DNA from: Ephydatia muelleri
Taxonomy: Eukaryota; Porifera; Demospongiae; Spongillida; Spongillidae
DNA: 64,000 nt
Assembly (NCBI GenBank): GCA_013339895.1
Contig: JABACO010000004.1
Coordinates: 10,029,577-10,093,576, forward strand
Direction: 5' to 3'
The position numbers and the translations under genes are program-made. Positions 1-13,661 of this stretch are shown piece after piece; the first letter of the stretch is position 1, and every line of letters starts with the position of its first letter. The notes beneath the pieces were generated by a model that had not been told where the DNA came from, did not search any database, and saw only the letters and a list, made by a program, of their open reading frames with translations.

Positions 1-261
1 ACTCACTAATTTTAACAATGTGTAGTAATAATTTCAAAACTGTTGTGCTCATTCAGAAATACCTCAGACTGGTACATATCAGAATATGCCATGTGTGTAT
101 TTGTCACCAAATGCTAGCACATACAAGGCAAACACATCGGAAGTCCATGAGAGAAAGGTAAGAATTAAAAAAAAAACAGAGTTATGGATAGTCTGGATCA
201 GTCCTCCAGGAACCTCCCACTTGTTGCATAGAATAGTTTCTTCATAGAAGGACTGTCACAG
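1..261. other. Intergenic, no feature seen
   Basis: No coding or repeat signal is visible. The sequence is the 3' flank of the minus-strand RhoBTB terminal exon. The stop codon of that exon lies at 262-264. Confidence 0.5.
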
Positions 262-536
262 TCACATAAAAGAGCATCTTTCAGAAGACCTTCCCCTGGC
301 TCCAACAGCTAATGGGTCTTCACTCTTATCCACCTCGTACTTCTTCCTGTACTCCTCCATAGCCTCCAGATAGGATTCTGGCGGCCATTGGTGTTCCAGG
401 ATGTATGAGAGGTTGTCACCAGTGAGGCGGGAGAACTCTGGCTTTGAGGAGAATGCTGTATAGTTGCTGGAGATAAAGTGCAGACACCAGGCACTCAGCT
501 GGTTGGCAATATGCAGCTGTGCTGTTAGCAGGATGG
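262..536 (-). CDS. RHOBTB: RhoBTB-family terminal exon, ends in CAAX box
   Basis: The exon opens after a good acceptor (TTTGTAG, complement of 537-543) and runs 275 nt, in phase, to a TGA at 262-264. The translation contains AQLHIANQLSAWCLHFISSN, then a KPEF segment and HQWPPESYLEAMEEYRKKY, and it ends CSFM. Established knowledge: RhoBTB proteins end in a helical segment with W.L.HFI..NY and a H.WP...YL motif, and the RHOBTB3/RacA-like branch ends in a CAAX prenylation box, which CSFM would be. RhoBTB proteins act as adaptors for CUL3 ubiquitin ligases. The exon is on the opposite strand from the BTB exons at 684-1302, yet its acceptor phase (two bases) fits their phase-1 donor exactly. The open frame upstream of 536 on this strand is antisense to a BTB exon and is not coding. 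The sequence shows family membership well; the inversion makes it doubtful that this copy is expressed as one gene. Confidence 0.85.
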
Positions 537-683
537 CTACAAATAGAAAAAGTGAGGGCAATAAAAAAGATGACTCCAATGTGAAGGAAATGAATGGGTC
601 TATGAACTGTTCAATCTTCCAGAGCTGCAGACCATATGTGAAAATGCCAAGAATGGAGATGAGTTCATACCTTTCAATCTTAG

Positions 684-1302
684 CATAGAGACATGGCTGA
701 ATGACAGGAAAAGGGGGATCGCCAAGCAGCTGTTTCTGAACCAGCTCCTCTTCTCTGATGTTCGCCTTGTGGTGGAAGGGAAGACCATTCATGCTCACAA
801 AGTGGTCTTCTTGGCGAGATGTGATGTCCTGTCTGCCATGTTTAAAGGTGGCTTTGTTGAAGGTGATAGGTCAGAAGTGAGCAGATAGAGAGGGAGGGAG
901 AGGGTGGGGATATTGGTGTCTCGTTGCTGATGGCATCACCCCTAACATATTCATGTAAATTGCAGGTGTGTAGAGCAGCGAGAGAGCTCAACACGGCATT
1001 GATTAGGATACATTACTGTTAATTTTAGCATAGTTGTTACACATACTGTGTTGAAATGTGCTACCTTAACATTGTTATTTAGGTGGAGCTTCATGATATT
1101 ACATATGAAAATGTGTTGGCTTTCCTGGAATACCTCTACACTGACCACTGCTCTATTGATGAGGGTGATTCTGTGGGAATTCTGGAGCTCTTTAATGAGT
1201 ATATGGTGCCCAGGCTGACCTCCCTCTGTGAGCTGTACATACAAGATGAGGTGGACAGTACCACTTCAAAGTCCATACCTCTAGCTGACATTGATGTTGT
1301 TC
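684..1302 (+). CDS. RHOBTB: RhoBTB-type BTB domain, two exons, gene fragment
   Basis: Exon A (about 684 or 689 to 876) encodes a BTB/POZ start: LLFSDVRLVVEGKTIHAHK, then FLARCDVLSAMFKGGF. It ends ...RSE at a GAA|GTGAGC donor. Intron 877-1082 ends TTTAG. Exon B (1083-1302) continues VELHDITYENVLAFLEYLYT and ends ...ADIDVV plus one base at a C|GTAAGT donor. The domain carries the usual BTB marks D.....G..I.AHK, a RC-x-V-x-x-A-M-F helix and FLEYLYTD. In the RhoBTB family this is the second BTB domain, a CUL3-binding and dimerisation module. No terminal exon follows on the plus strand; instead tandem repeats begin at about 1320. The missing exon, with a compatible phase, lies inverted at 262-536. 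The GTPase and first BTB domain are not in the adjacent sequence. Confidence 0.85.
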
Positions 1303-1319
1303 GTAAGTAAAACAGCCTT

Positions 1320-1512
1320 TACCTCCAACCTTCATACCCCTTCCCTCGTACCATCATACCACTACCCTCATACCCCTTCTCTCGTACCATCGTACCACTC
1401 ATACCACTACCCTCATACCCTCATACCACTACCCTCATACCCTCATACCACTACCCTCATACCCTCATACCACTATTCTCATACCCCTTCCCACATACCA
1501 CTACTCTCGTAC
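1320..1512. repeat. Minisatellite, about 22-bp CTCATACCACTACC unit
   Basis: Tandem copies of a pyrimidine-rich unit built from CTCATACC and ACTACC start within 20 bases of the RhoBTB exon B donor. Copies differ by small indels. The open frames across it are compositional. Confidence 0.8.
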
Positions 1513-1835
1513 TCCATTGAACAACACATGACACCACGTGACACTCATTGGTGCCAAAAAATGACACCCATTGATGCAAAACTAAACACGTGATTCTATT
1601 GATGCAACACATGATTCCGCGTGACACCTTTGATGCAACACATGACACCATGCAACACCATTGATGCAACACATGACAAAATGTGACACCATTGATGCAA
1701 CACATGACACAATATGACACTATTGATGCAACACATGACATCATGTGACATCATTGATGCAACACATGACACCATGTGACATCATTGATTCAACACATGA
1801 CACCATGTGACATCATTGATGCAACACAAAATACA
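1513..1835. repeat. Minisatellite, about 31-bp ATTGATGCAACACATGAC unit
   Basis: About ten imperfect copies of a unit of about 31 bp containing TTGATGCAACACATGACACC and a GTGACATCA segment. It directly follows the previous minisatellite. Confidence 0.8.
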
Positions 1836-2050
1836 CATGGCACCAGAGGATGCGCGCCACTCCACTTACCACTTGCAGATACATGTAACTGACCAGCAAA
1901 GGTCTGAAGTCACTGAGCATAGGTAGTATTGTATCCCATCAGCATCTCTCCACATGCTTATTCAACACTATGTATCATAAAGGTGCTCTTGGCCTCTAGC
2001 TCCACAATGCCTGTATAAAGGAACTCCAGACATCTCAGAAAGGGGACATC

Positions 2051-2560
2051 CACCATTGAACCCCCTCTGGACACAACCTGATGTAGGATACCCCCTTAGG
2101 ACATTACCATTGAACCCCCTCTGGACACAACCTGATGTAGGATACCCCCTTAGGACATTACCATTGAACCCCCTCTGGACACAACCTGATGTAGTATACC
2201 CCCTTAGGACATTACCATTGAACCCCCTCTGGACACAACCTGATGTAGGATACCCCCCTAGGACATTACCATTGAACCCCCTCTGGACACATCTCGATGT
2301 AGGACACCCCCCTAGGACATTACCATTGAACCCCCTCTGGACACATCTCGATGTAGGACACCCCCTAGGACATTACCATTGAACCCCCTCTGGACACATC
2401 CTGATGTAGGATACCCCCTAGAGCATTACCTTTGAAACCCATCCGGACATTTGCGACACCCCTAGGACATTGCCAACATTTCCATTGGACCCCCCTCTGG
2501 ACACATCTCACTGCAATAGAACATCCCCTAGAACATTACCATTGGACCCCCTCTGGACAA
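2051..2560. repeat. 54-bp minisatellite
   Basis: The start of the unit, ACCATTGAACCCCCTCTGG, recurs at 2052, 2106 and 2160, giving a 54-bp period. About nine copies are present. The first six are close to identical and later copies diverge. Because 54 is a multiple of three, all frames stay open through the first copies, which produces a spurious reading frame. Confidence 0.9.
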
Positions 2561-5100
2561 CTTTTTTGGTCATCAGTAGGGGTGCACAATTATTTTATGG
2601 AATAGCCCATTGCTGAGGCCACTTTGAGTGAGTTCACTGCATTCAAATAGCCAACAGCCCCTGAACATTGAAGGAATAGGGTGGAAGATGTAATGTGTCT
2701 ATTACAAATTAAAACAATTGCTATATTCAATTATTATATTATGCTTTGGGATACGATCGCAATGTACAGGATGTAGGCCTTGGTATCGATAATTGTCCAA
2801 TAATTGCATCGTACATAAAGCTGTATGTCACTTGCAGTCTCAGAAAGCCTTCAAAAAACAAAGCCAAGTCTTCAGACCATAATTGCAGGAAACGACAGCT
2901 TGTCTTTATGCATTATAAAATAGGTCTTTTTGCAGTACCTGTAATGCATGTAGTACACTCATAAAAACACGGTGATAAACCATCTGTGGTTGTAGGTGTG
3001 CCGTGTGCACTGAGACCAGTTTGCAATTGTTTTATTCGTTTTTCTAGTTGTGTATCGATGGAACTAGTGGCATGGATAACTTACCTCTACTTTTTTCAAA
3101 GAAACTGAGGTGTGAGTGGGTGGACACTCCTCAAGTTGGAACAGCTACGAAAGAAAGAGAGACAAACCCTCCTTTGTTGATTTCTTTTCCTCTACAATTG
3201 TACCTGGAAACACCAGCTACATCCTTGGAACAGCTATGTTACAACTACGTTTACCCTTTACTCGCCGTTCTATTTCATCACTTTACACTGATGGAACCTG
3301 TTGAGTGGTAGAACATATATCCGTATAATATCTATGACAAAACACACAATCATGTTATTGTGTGTATGTGTGTGTAAAGATGTGATTTTATGGTTATTCA
3401 GAAATTATTTAGATATCCGGGTGGGGTGTGACAATACAGCAGGTGTTTTGAGATAATTAATATGGCATATGAATTTGTGTAACTGCATGCATGCATGTAT
3501 GAAGCGGGTTTGTTCTTTTAAGGCACTGCATCAGACACTAGTAAGAGTTTACATTTAAGTCAGAAATGGGATTATGATCAATTACATTCAAACCATGGCA
3601 AAGTATTACGTATTTAGGTTGTTGGTATGTGATGTGTGTTGGTTCAAAAGCCTTGAGTATCCCTGGAGGATTAATATTGTATTTGTTCAAACAACTGCTG
3701 GAAGAGAGGTACATGTAGTTAGCTATGTGTGATGTGCGTGTTGCAATACATGTAGCTCTTGGTGCGAATTTAAAATGTATTGCCCTGTTGATGCTAGAAT
3801 GTGATGGGTAAAACATATTTGGTAGCCTGAAGGTTTAATCAGGTTGCAAGGTATTTTCCAGTGTTGCATCAGTATTTAGGTGATGGATGGGGTAACCTCA
3901 CTGGGTGAGTATTTTGGATTGGACAACCACACAGTACAAGTATCAAACATGGGTAGTAACAGCTATATTTTGTGAGTGAAGTTGTTGGCTCATCCTTCCA
4001 TGACCAAGTGACATGCTCTTTAGTGACAAACAGGCATACACGCAGATTGCTTCCATTGCATGAGAATAATACTTTTGAAACACGCAAATCACTAGTATTA
4101 AAACATACTAAGCTCTAACAGGAAGCATGTGAATGTTGTTCAAAGCTACTGAACAGTACACCCACCTACAACACCAAATGTTTTTTTACACACTGTATAA
4201 ATTTGCATGAAACAACCATATAAGAATTCACGGACACTTGAAGATCATCTCAACATTACATTTAGATCTCAGATAATTATTAGGTGGTATTGTTTTACAA
4301 GTCATGCCCAGTTAGAGGCATCCTGATGTCGGTCAAACCGCTCACTCTCTTAGCTTACGTACATGCATGTAATGAACAGCGTTGGTTTTAACACTGATTA
4401 TACTAAGCTAACACCACGGATTTGAACACAAGTCACCATGACACACGAATAGCCATATCTACAGTTCCTATGACATTGAATACTGTTGAAAAGAATGCTC
4501 AAACTTTTTTCACATGCACATCGGTAACTCAACAGCGCACTAAGAACCCTTAGGCTTCAATATTAGTATGAGCTATAGGCAGTATACACGCGGCTTCTCT
4601 AGTATTACGGGCGTATACCAGTTAGCTATTAATGTAGAGCTAGCTGGAAGAATCTATAGTTTGCTTGATGCATGGACTGCACCATGTGTGCGTGTACCCG
4701 TACGTACACTTATCACAGGAAAAAAATGCGTCGAAGATTTTCCTGGTGATTTGTTTGAGAAAATCCAATGGTCAATCATTACGTGATTGAATACTACTTT
4801 CATATCGGAAATCAACAATAGAATCATAACATAGTCATGCAGGTATATTTCATTTGATTCCATTGAGAAATCAATAGTCATTTCAATTGTAAAATACAAT
4901 CATGATTTGTCTATGGATCTTGTAGAAATCAATAAGGAATTCAATTGTGAAATACGCTGCAAATCAGAGCATTGATTTTTACAAAACCCATTACAGGTAA
5001 TACGTGTCTTTAATACATCATGTGACAGTTACAAATGGAACATGGTAAATACTGCATACAATTGTGCACAGAAGCATAGGCCATGGTGCCACTGGTGTTG
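2561..5100. other. Non-coding stretch, no gene recognised
   Basis: Only short open frames occur (at 2746, 3048, 3538, 3869 and 4568), and none resembles a known family or shows a convincing splice partner. ATGCATGC palindromes and AATTGTAAAATAC-type short direct repeats occur near 4840-4960. No RNA gene was recognised. Confidence 0.5.
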
Positions 5101-5103
5101 GTG

Positions 5104-5325
5104 CTATTCTTCACGACGAGCTGCACGAACAGCACGCGCTCTACTCAAGTTCACCAAACGTTGCTGTTCGAAAGCAGTTCGTTCTTCTTCTTCATCACTC
5201 AGCACACGCGTTTCTGATATCGGTACCAACTGCACCGAAGAGCGAATTCTGCCAATGCCTTCCGCATCATCAACCGTAAGTTTCCCTGCCAGAATGGCGG
5301 TTTTCACTGCTTTGTCTCGTGCTGC
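5104..5325 (-). CDS. Orphan terminal coding exon, unrecognised
   Basis: On the minus strand a CCTGTAG acceptor (complement of 5326-5332) opens a frame that begins AARDKAVKTAILAGKLTVDD and ends RAVRAARREE before a TAG stop at 5104-5106. The 73 residues are highly charged: there is an acidic DEEEE patch, then an Arg/Ala-rich helical tail, with no cysteine cluster or signal. Codon use is balanced and GC content is higher than the surroundings, as expected of a real exon. I do not recognise the family. Preceding exons would lie at higher coordinates. That stretch is now a minisatellite (5580-6145), and I found no convincing upstream exon before the transposase at 7175. It could be a 3' exon left behind after repeat expansion or transposition. 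Confidence 0.45.
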   Translation of the reverse strand, partial: AARDKAVKTAILAGKLTVDDAEGIGRIRSSVQLVPISETRVLSDEEEERTAFEQQRLVNLSRARAVRAARREE

Positions 5326-5395
5326 CTACAGGACGGAAAACAAAAGTGAGTACATGCACGTGTTTTTTTTTTTTTTTTAATCTATATTTTAGACT

Positions 5396-6150
5396 TACCC
5401 CAGCAAAAAATTCTTGGGCAAGATTCTTGGGCAAGATCTTGTGGCAAGATAAGATCTTGAATTTCATCTTGCCAAGATCTTGCCTGAATTCATGGGTATC
5501 TTTCCTAAGATCTTGCCCTGATTCTTGGGTATCTTGGCCAAGATCTTGGCCAAGATCCAAGATTATGGCCGCCAAATTCTTGTTCTTAGGCAAGATTCTT
5601 GCCTTCTTGGTCAAGATTCTTGTCTTCTTGGTCAAGATTCTTGCCTTCTTGGTCAAGATTCTTGCCTTCCTTGGTCAAGATTCTTGCCTTCTTGGTCAAG
5701 ATTCTTGCCTTCTTGGTCAAGATTCTTGCCTTCTTGGTCAAGATTCTTGCCTTCTTGGTCAAGATTCTTGCCTTCTTGGTCAAAATTCTTGCCTTCTTGG
5801 TCAAGATTCTTGCCTTCTTGGTCAATATTCTTGCCTTCTTGGTCAATATTCTTGCCTTCCTTGGTCAAGATTCTTGCCTTCTTGGTCAAGATTCTTGCCT
5901 TCCTGGTCAAGATTCTTGCCTTCCTGGTCAAGATTCTTGCCTTCTTGGTCAAGATTCTTGCCTTCTTGGTCAAGATTCTTGCCTTCCTTGGTCAAGATTC
6001 TTGCCTTCCTGGTCAAGATTCTTGCCTTCTTGGTCAAGATTCTTGCCTTCCTTGGTCAAGATTCTTGCCTTCCTGGTCAAGATTCTTGCCTTCTTGGTCA
6101 AGATTCTTGCCTTCTTGGTCAAGATTTCTGCCTTCCTGGTAAAATCTTAC
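5396..6150. repeat. CAAGATCTTG repeat expanded into 21-bp minisatellite
   Basis: The repeat starts with CCCCAGCAAAAAATTCTTGG and several CAAGATCTTG palindromes (5396-5580). It then becomes about 25 copies of a 21-bp unit, TTGGTCAAGATTCTTGCCTTC, to about 6145. The 21-bp period keeps all six frames open; the long overlapping reading frames here (LVKILAF or ARILTKK repeats) are artefacts of this. Confidence 0.9.
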
Positions 6151-6546
6151 TCTCCATAGTTTTGTATCATTGTACATGTTGTTTGTCTGGCAATTAATAA
6201 ATTTAAGCATAGGCTTTACAAACAGTTATGTTAGTATACATCAAACCAAGGATTAAATGATACAAATGACATTGCAATTCTATTACACTGTAAGTTATTG
6301 TTCAGATAACTGATGCTGCTCGGTTTCACCAGTAGTTAGTGGCTTGGATAATTTTTTTGGCCTTATTACACTTGTCCCTACATTTCTGGATCAATTTGTC
6401 CCGAATTATGGAGCAATTAGCAGCATATGCTGCCTTTCCAAACTTGGTTTCAAGGCATTCTGTGTTTTATGTGGAAAAAGTTCATGTATTTAAATATATA
6501 TTTATTATTCTAACCTTCAAGAAGCTTCACCCTTCCAGGTGGGAGT

Positions 6547-6850
6547 GCCCCAGCAAAAAGTTCTTGGGCAAGTCTTGCCCAAGAAACCCAAGATCTTGCA
6601 ATCTTGGGCAAGATGTTTATAAGATCTTGGCAAGATCTTACTTATATCAAGAAACGTATGCCGCATCTTGACTACAATGCCAAGATGTCAAGATATAACA
6701 TTGGTTCTTGGCAAGATTGTTGCAAGATGTTACAGATATGAGCCGTGTCTTGGCTACAATGCCAAGATGTCAAGATCTTGGCAAAATTCTAACAAGATCT
6801 CAAGAAATATAATTTTGACTACTATGAAAAGATGTCAATATTGCTTCTAG
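6547..6850. repeat. Second CAAGATCTTG-rich repeat
   Basis: It begins CCCCAGCAAAAAGTTCTTGG, matching the start of the repeat at 5396 with one or two changes. It then carries AAGATCTTGGCAAGATCTT and ACAATGCCAAGATGTCAAGA motifs, the latter twice. The two repeats are in the same orientation, so they look like two insertions of one short interspersed element. Only the first expanded. Confidence 0.7.
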
Positions 6851-7174
6851 GTAAGTATCTAATAGATGTCAATTTTATTCAGTTGTTGCTACTGAAAGCA
6901 AACCAATCTTATTAATAAGTGCTAGTACTTCAGTTCTGATAAAACCTTGTATCTTGGCTCTATTAACCTTTCAGACTGTGATGCACATGTCGGTAATGTA
7001 TTCTTGCTTCTTGGTTTTTCGGCAAGGCAAGGATGACTAACTCATTAATTATACATTGATACAATCAGAACATTATAGGTGTTTTGATTTTGTACATAAC
7101 AATAAAATACAAAATAAAGTAATATGTTCAAGCACATACATGTATATAGTTGTTGTCAGTTCATGCAGTAAATT
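6851..7174. other. No gene seen; 3' flank of transposase
   Basis: AT-rich sequence with no reading frame of note. On the minus strand it is the expected 3' UTR and terminal region of the CACTA-type element. I could not place a terminal inverted repeat. Confidence 0.4.
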
Positions 7175-10514
<3,340 letters not shown>

Positions 10515-10614
10515 CGACGTCGATCGCTATCAGTGATCTATACCGTCACAATCTTTAATTTTCTTATTTCTAATATTTCCACGTGCTTTGTCAATCTGCT
10601 CGCTCTCGCCAAAA
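10515..10614. promoter_or_regulatory. Bidirectional spacer between transposase and accessory gene
   Basis: One hundred bases separate the two divergent start codons, so this spacer must hold both promoters or 5' leaders. It contains CACGTGCTTTG at 10580-10590, pointing to the accessory gene. The same 11-mer sits in the equivalent place in the second head-to-head pair (complement of 13617-13627). No TATA box is obvious. Confidence 0.5.
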
Positions 10615-12832
10615 ATGTCATCTAGTAAGCGCCCCATTCGATCCACAAAGCCTCCACTGCGAGTCTGCAAAGACAACGCGGAAAAGAAGCCCTGTCCACC
10701 TCTTGAGCCACGTAAGTGATCTTGATCCACTGCTTGTGATCGATCACACACTTTCAAAATCAGGAGCATATTGACCGGTACGTACGTACTCATACACGTA
10801 TACGTGCTAATTTGGTTCAATCGTTACGTTGACAAACAGAATCATGTGTACATGTACATGACCACATATGATGTATGAATATATATTAGTGGCCAATGCA
10901 TGTAATGGCAGTACGTGTACACATAAACTAAAGCTTATTCATGTGTGTGGTGTATGAAACACCAATTGCAATGGTGTTTGAATAATTAACAACTTTGTAC
11001 TTTTAATTAAGCTAATTAGCGAAACATCTATATGCTAATACTCATTAATCTGTGAATAAGTACTTGTATTCTGAGTGTTTATTATTCACTAACTTTGAAT
11101 TTTTTAAGAATGGTGTAGAATTTTATGCATCGAAGACAACAAAGTTTACAAGACTTTGACAACATCGCTGTCGACAGATGACAAAGACACTGTTACCAAA
11201 GAAGATTTAAAGATAAGAAACGAATTAGTTTGGTTGTACAAGGGAAAAAAGTATACTGTGATATTCAAACACATGAATGGTATACCATGTGTTCGTGTTC
11301 AAGAGTATACCTGTAATTGTGCCTTTTGCAGATAATGAACAAGATAGCTTTAGTGATGACAGTGCTGATCATGATGAAGAGATTGTGGTAACTATTGTGT
11401 TGCTTTTACAATGTAGCGTACAATATGTTTTTTTTTTTAAAATGCAGCCCAGACCATCATCAGGTACGCATCAGGGCTCAACGACTGTGAAGAAAGCTGC
11501 GAAGGTATGTTCAGAAATCAGTACTGAATATTTTTTATAGTGGGCAGTAAAGAGGATATGCATGCATTACTGCTTTTTCTTAGTCCTTACTATAAAAAAA
11601 CCTGTTATTTTTGAAATAAAGAACTGTTTTTGCTAGAACTATAAAACAATTCTAGTATAAATACATTTCACTTTTCTTCTCACATTTCAAATGAGTAATG
11701 TTCAATTGTATTATAGTATTATAATTGTAAAATAGAATTAATTTACCCTGTTCAGTAAGGCCCTTGCATTGGCTCTGATTCTTAAATAGGAATACAAAGG
11801 TACATTTATCATACTTTGTACAATAATAATAATTTCTATTACATACTATAAAACTGGTAACAATCATATCACACTATACAGTCCAAACCCATACCAAGAA
11901 TGGAGGAAAGCGATGGCTCCAGCTCAGAATTGGTAATGATTTCAAGTGCATTAATTCATACTAAGTACTCTATTGAAACTGCTGTGGTAAATACATGTAG
12001 CATGGCACTCTGTTAAAAGTTACAGAAGAAATTCAAGCCATCAACAAAGTTATGGTAACTTTAACAGTAAGCGGGAAAATGTTACATTGCAAATCAATTG
12101 AGTTGTTGAATTAATGTTCAAAGGAAAGTGTTAGCAACTTGGCAGACAACATGGGCATTCTTAGTAATGCTGTTGCATCGTTAATACAGCCTACAGACTG
12201 TACCAAAAATGGTAACTTCAAAGTTGTATCAGTTTTTAAATATTGTTTGATTGTAAATCACTATTTACAACAATGCAAGATTCAAGTTCTACCTGCCAAA
12301 TGACAATTACAGGTATTTATACTTTGCAAGATTATTTTGTACCTGATCAAACCTATGTATCTCATAAAACAGCAAAACCATCAGTCTTGGTAATGGAGGC
12401 AAGTGGCAGCAAGCAGGCTGAGGCAAGTGGCAGCAAGCAGGCTGAGGCAAGTGGCAGCAAGCAGGCTGAGGCAAGTGGCAGCAAGCAGGCTGAGGGAAGT
12501 GGCAGCAAGCAGGCTGAGGCAAGTGGCAGCCAGCAGGCTGAGGCAAGTGGCAGCAAGCAGGCTGAGGCAAGTGGCAGCAAGCAGGCTGAGGCAAGTGGCA
12601 GCAAGCAGGCTGAGGCAAGTGGCAGCAAGCAGGCTGAGGTAAGTGGCAGCAGGCTGAGGTAAGTGGCAGCAAGCAGGCTGATGATCATCACAGTACATGT
12701 GCTGAAAAGTTCATTTTGGTAAATAATTATTTAATTATGTACCAATGAAATTATACTTATATTTTTCATTTTAGGACAATGGAATTAACTTACTAAGCTC
12801 AAAGCTACAGACATTTTTAAATATGCTTTGAT
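10615..12832 (+). CDS. Accessory gene of the first CACTA-type element, unrecognised, multi-exon
   Basis: It starts MSSSKRPIRSTKPPLRVC (ATG 10615). Exons that join in phase: 10615-10711, 11109-11279, 11332-11387, 11448-11504 and 11882-11932. The second encodes WCRILCIEDNKVYKTL and ELVWLYKGKKYTVIFKHMN; the third is acidic (DSFSDDSADHDEE); then come short Ser/Lys-rich exons. Likely further exons: one ending near 12054 (E-I-Q-A-I-N-K-V-M), one at about 12124-12212 (ESVSNLADNMGILSNAVASL, coiled-coil-like), a short one ending STCQMTIT, and one at about 12385 that runs into ASGSKQAE repeats. A last exon at 12776-12832 ends NLLSSKLQTFLNML. The join into the exon near 12054 and the passage through the end of the repeat (a 4-base shift) are not resolved. 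No known domain is recognised. Its position suggests the second, non-transposase protein of the element, such as a subterminal-repeat binder; that is inference. Confidence 0.5.
12397..12681. repeat. 24-bp minisatellite coding ASGSKQAE
   Basis: About twelve copies of a 24-bp unit, GCAAGTGGCAGCAAGCAGGC plus TGAG, lie in the accessory gene. Eight-residue repeats ASGSKQAE result. The last two units read GAGGTAAGT in place of GAGGCAAGT. One of them lacks four bases, which shifts the frame to a stop. Confidence 0.9.
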
Positions 12833-12902
12833 TTTAATGGACGCATTATTTACTGAAACAGAAATGTCCACCTGCTGCTTCCAGCAAGCTGAGAGGGGGG
12901 CA

Positions 12903-13613
12903 TCAAGCTCTAAGATGTACGTATGGTAAGCGACTTCGCTTTAGTGCCAAACGTCGCTTTTTCTTCTTCTCTGGGTCAGATTTGGTTAGAACAGTAGTCC
13001 TTCTAGTCGTGTAGAAATCCTTATTGGAATAGATCAGAGCACATGCATTGGTCAAAGAGAATGTCGGAAACTAAACGATTCCCTACCTTGATTCTTTTAC
13101 TGAGCGCAGTTGCGTTTGGAACGAGGTACTTCTTGAATATTAAGAGTGCCTCTACTGAACTGATCAGCTGTTTCCGAAGATCTTCGTCAAGTTCCTTCCA
13201 ACTCTTTGCCTCCATCGCCTCTTTTAGATCTTCTGCATGTTGGTGAAACGCATCTTGAAGGATGTTCTAAGACCATATTATAACACAATGAAACCATGGC
13301 ATCTTAAAAATTATAAGATACAAACCAGTGGTACGCAGTTTTTGGCTCCTGACTTTGATGAGGCTTGTGATTTTTCTGCTTCTAAAACAACGTTACAAAA
13401 TTCCATTAGACTGCAATGTGTGTTGCATGACTTACCGTCTAACTGTGCCACGACATCTTCTATAGCGGAAACGTGTTCATTTAGCTCCTCCAATTTAAGG
13501 ATCCGTTCTTCCAATAGACGTATCTGACTACGAAGTATTGTTTCTTCTCTGTCAGTTTCATGGTCTGCTAGAACAGACTTTCGTGCTGCCTTCAAACTTC
13601 GAGACGTCGACAT
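12903..13613 (-). CDS. 153-residue coiled-coil nuclear-type protein, three exons, unrecognised
   Basis: Exons 13613-13436, 13253-13087 and 13019-12903 join with canonical GT-AG sites and matching phases (1, then 0), giving an uninterrupted 153-residue protein. It begins MSTSRSLKAARKSV. Residues 20-60 form a heptad-like coiled coil (ILRSQIRLLEERILKLEELN). A charged helical middle follows (EDLKEAMEAKSWKELDEDLR), and the C-terminus is very basic (DPEKKKKRRLALKRSRLP), a likely nuclear localisation or nucleic-acid-binding tail. No known family was recognised. Its start lies 48 bases from the start of the plus-strand TNP2 pseudogene. It is therefore probably the accessory gene of the second element, and it is intact although its partner transposase is broken. 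Basic coiled-coil design would suit a DNA-binding accessory protein; that is inference. Confidence 0.65.
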
Positions 13614-13661
13614 TTTCCAAAGCACGTGCACGTGTAATGCGCATGCGTTGTGAAAAGCAAA
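13614..13661. promoter_or_regulatory. Compact bidirectional spacer with E-box palindromes
   Basis: Only 48 bases separate the divergent start codons of the 153-residue gene and the TNP2 pseudogene. The spacer contains CACGTGCACGTG (13623-13634), a double CACGTG palindrome, and GCGCATGC just after. Read towards the accessory gene it gives CACGTGCTTTG, matching the spacer of the first element. Confidence 0.5.

Noticed and set aside
537-798. N-terminal part of the minus-strand open frame upstream of the RhoBTB last exon
   Set aside because: It is antisense to the plus-strand BTB exon at 684-876, and a splice acceptor at 537-543 explains the true exon start.
5319-6197. Long overlapping frames (up to 292 residues) across the 21-bp minisatellite on both strands
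   Set aside because: A 21-bp period keeps every frame open. No frame has independent evidence.
12307-12698. Minus-strand Cys/Leu-rich frames at 12.3-12.7 kb
   Set aside because: Antisense of the 24-bp coding repeat of the plus-strand accessory gene.
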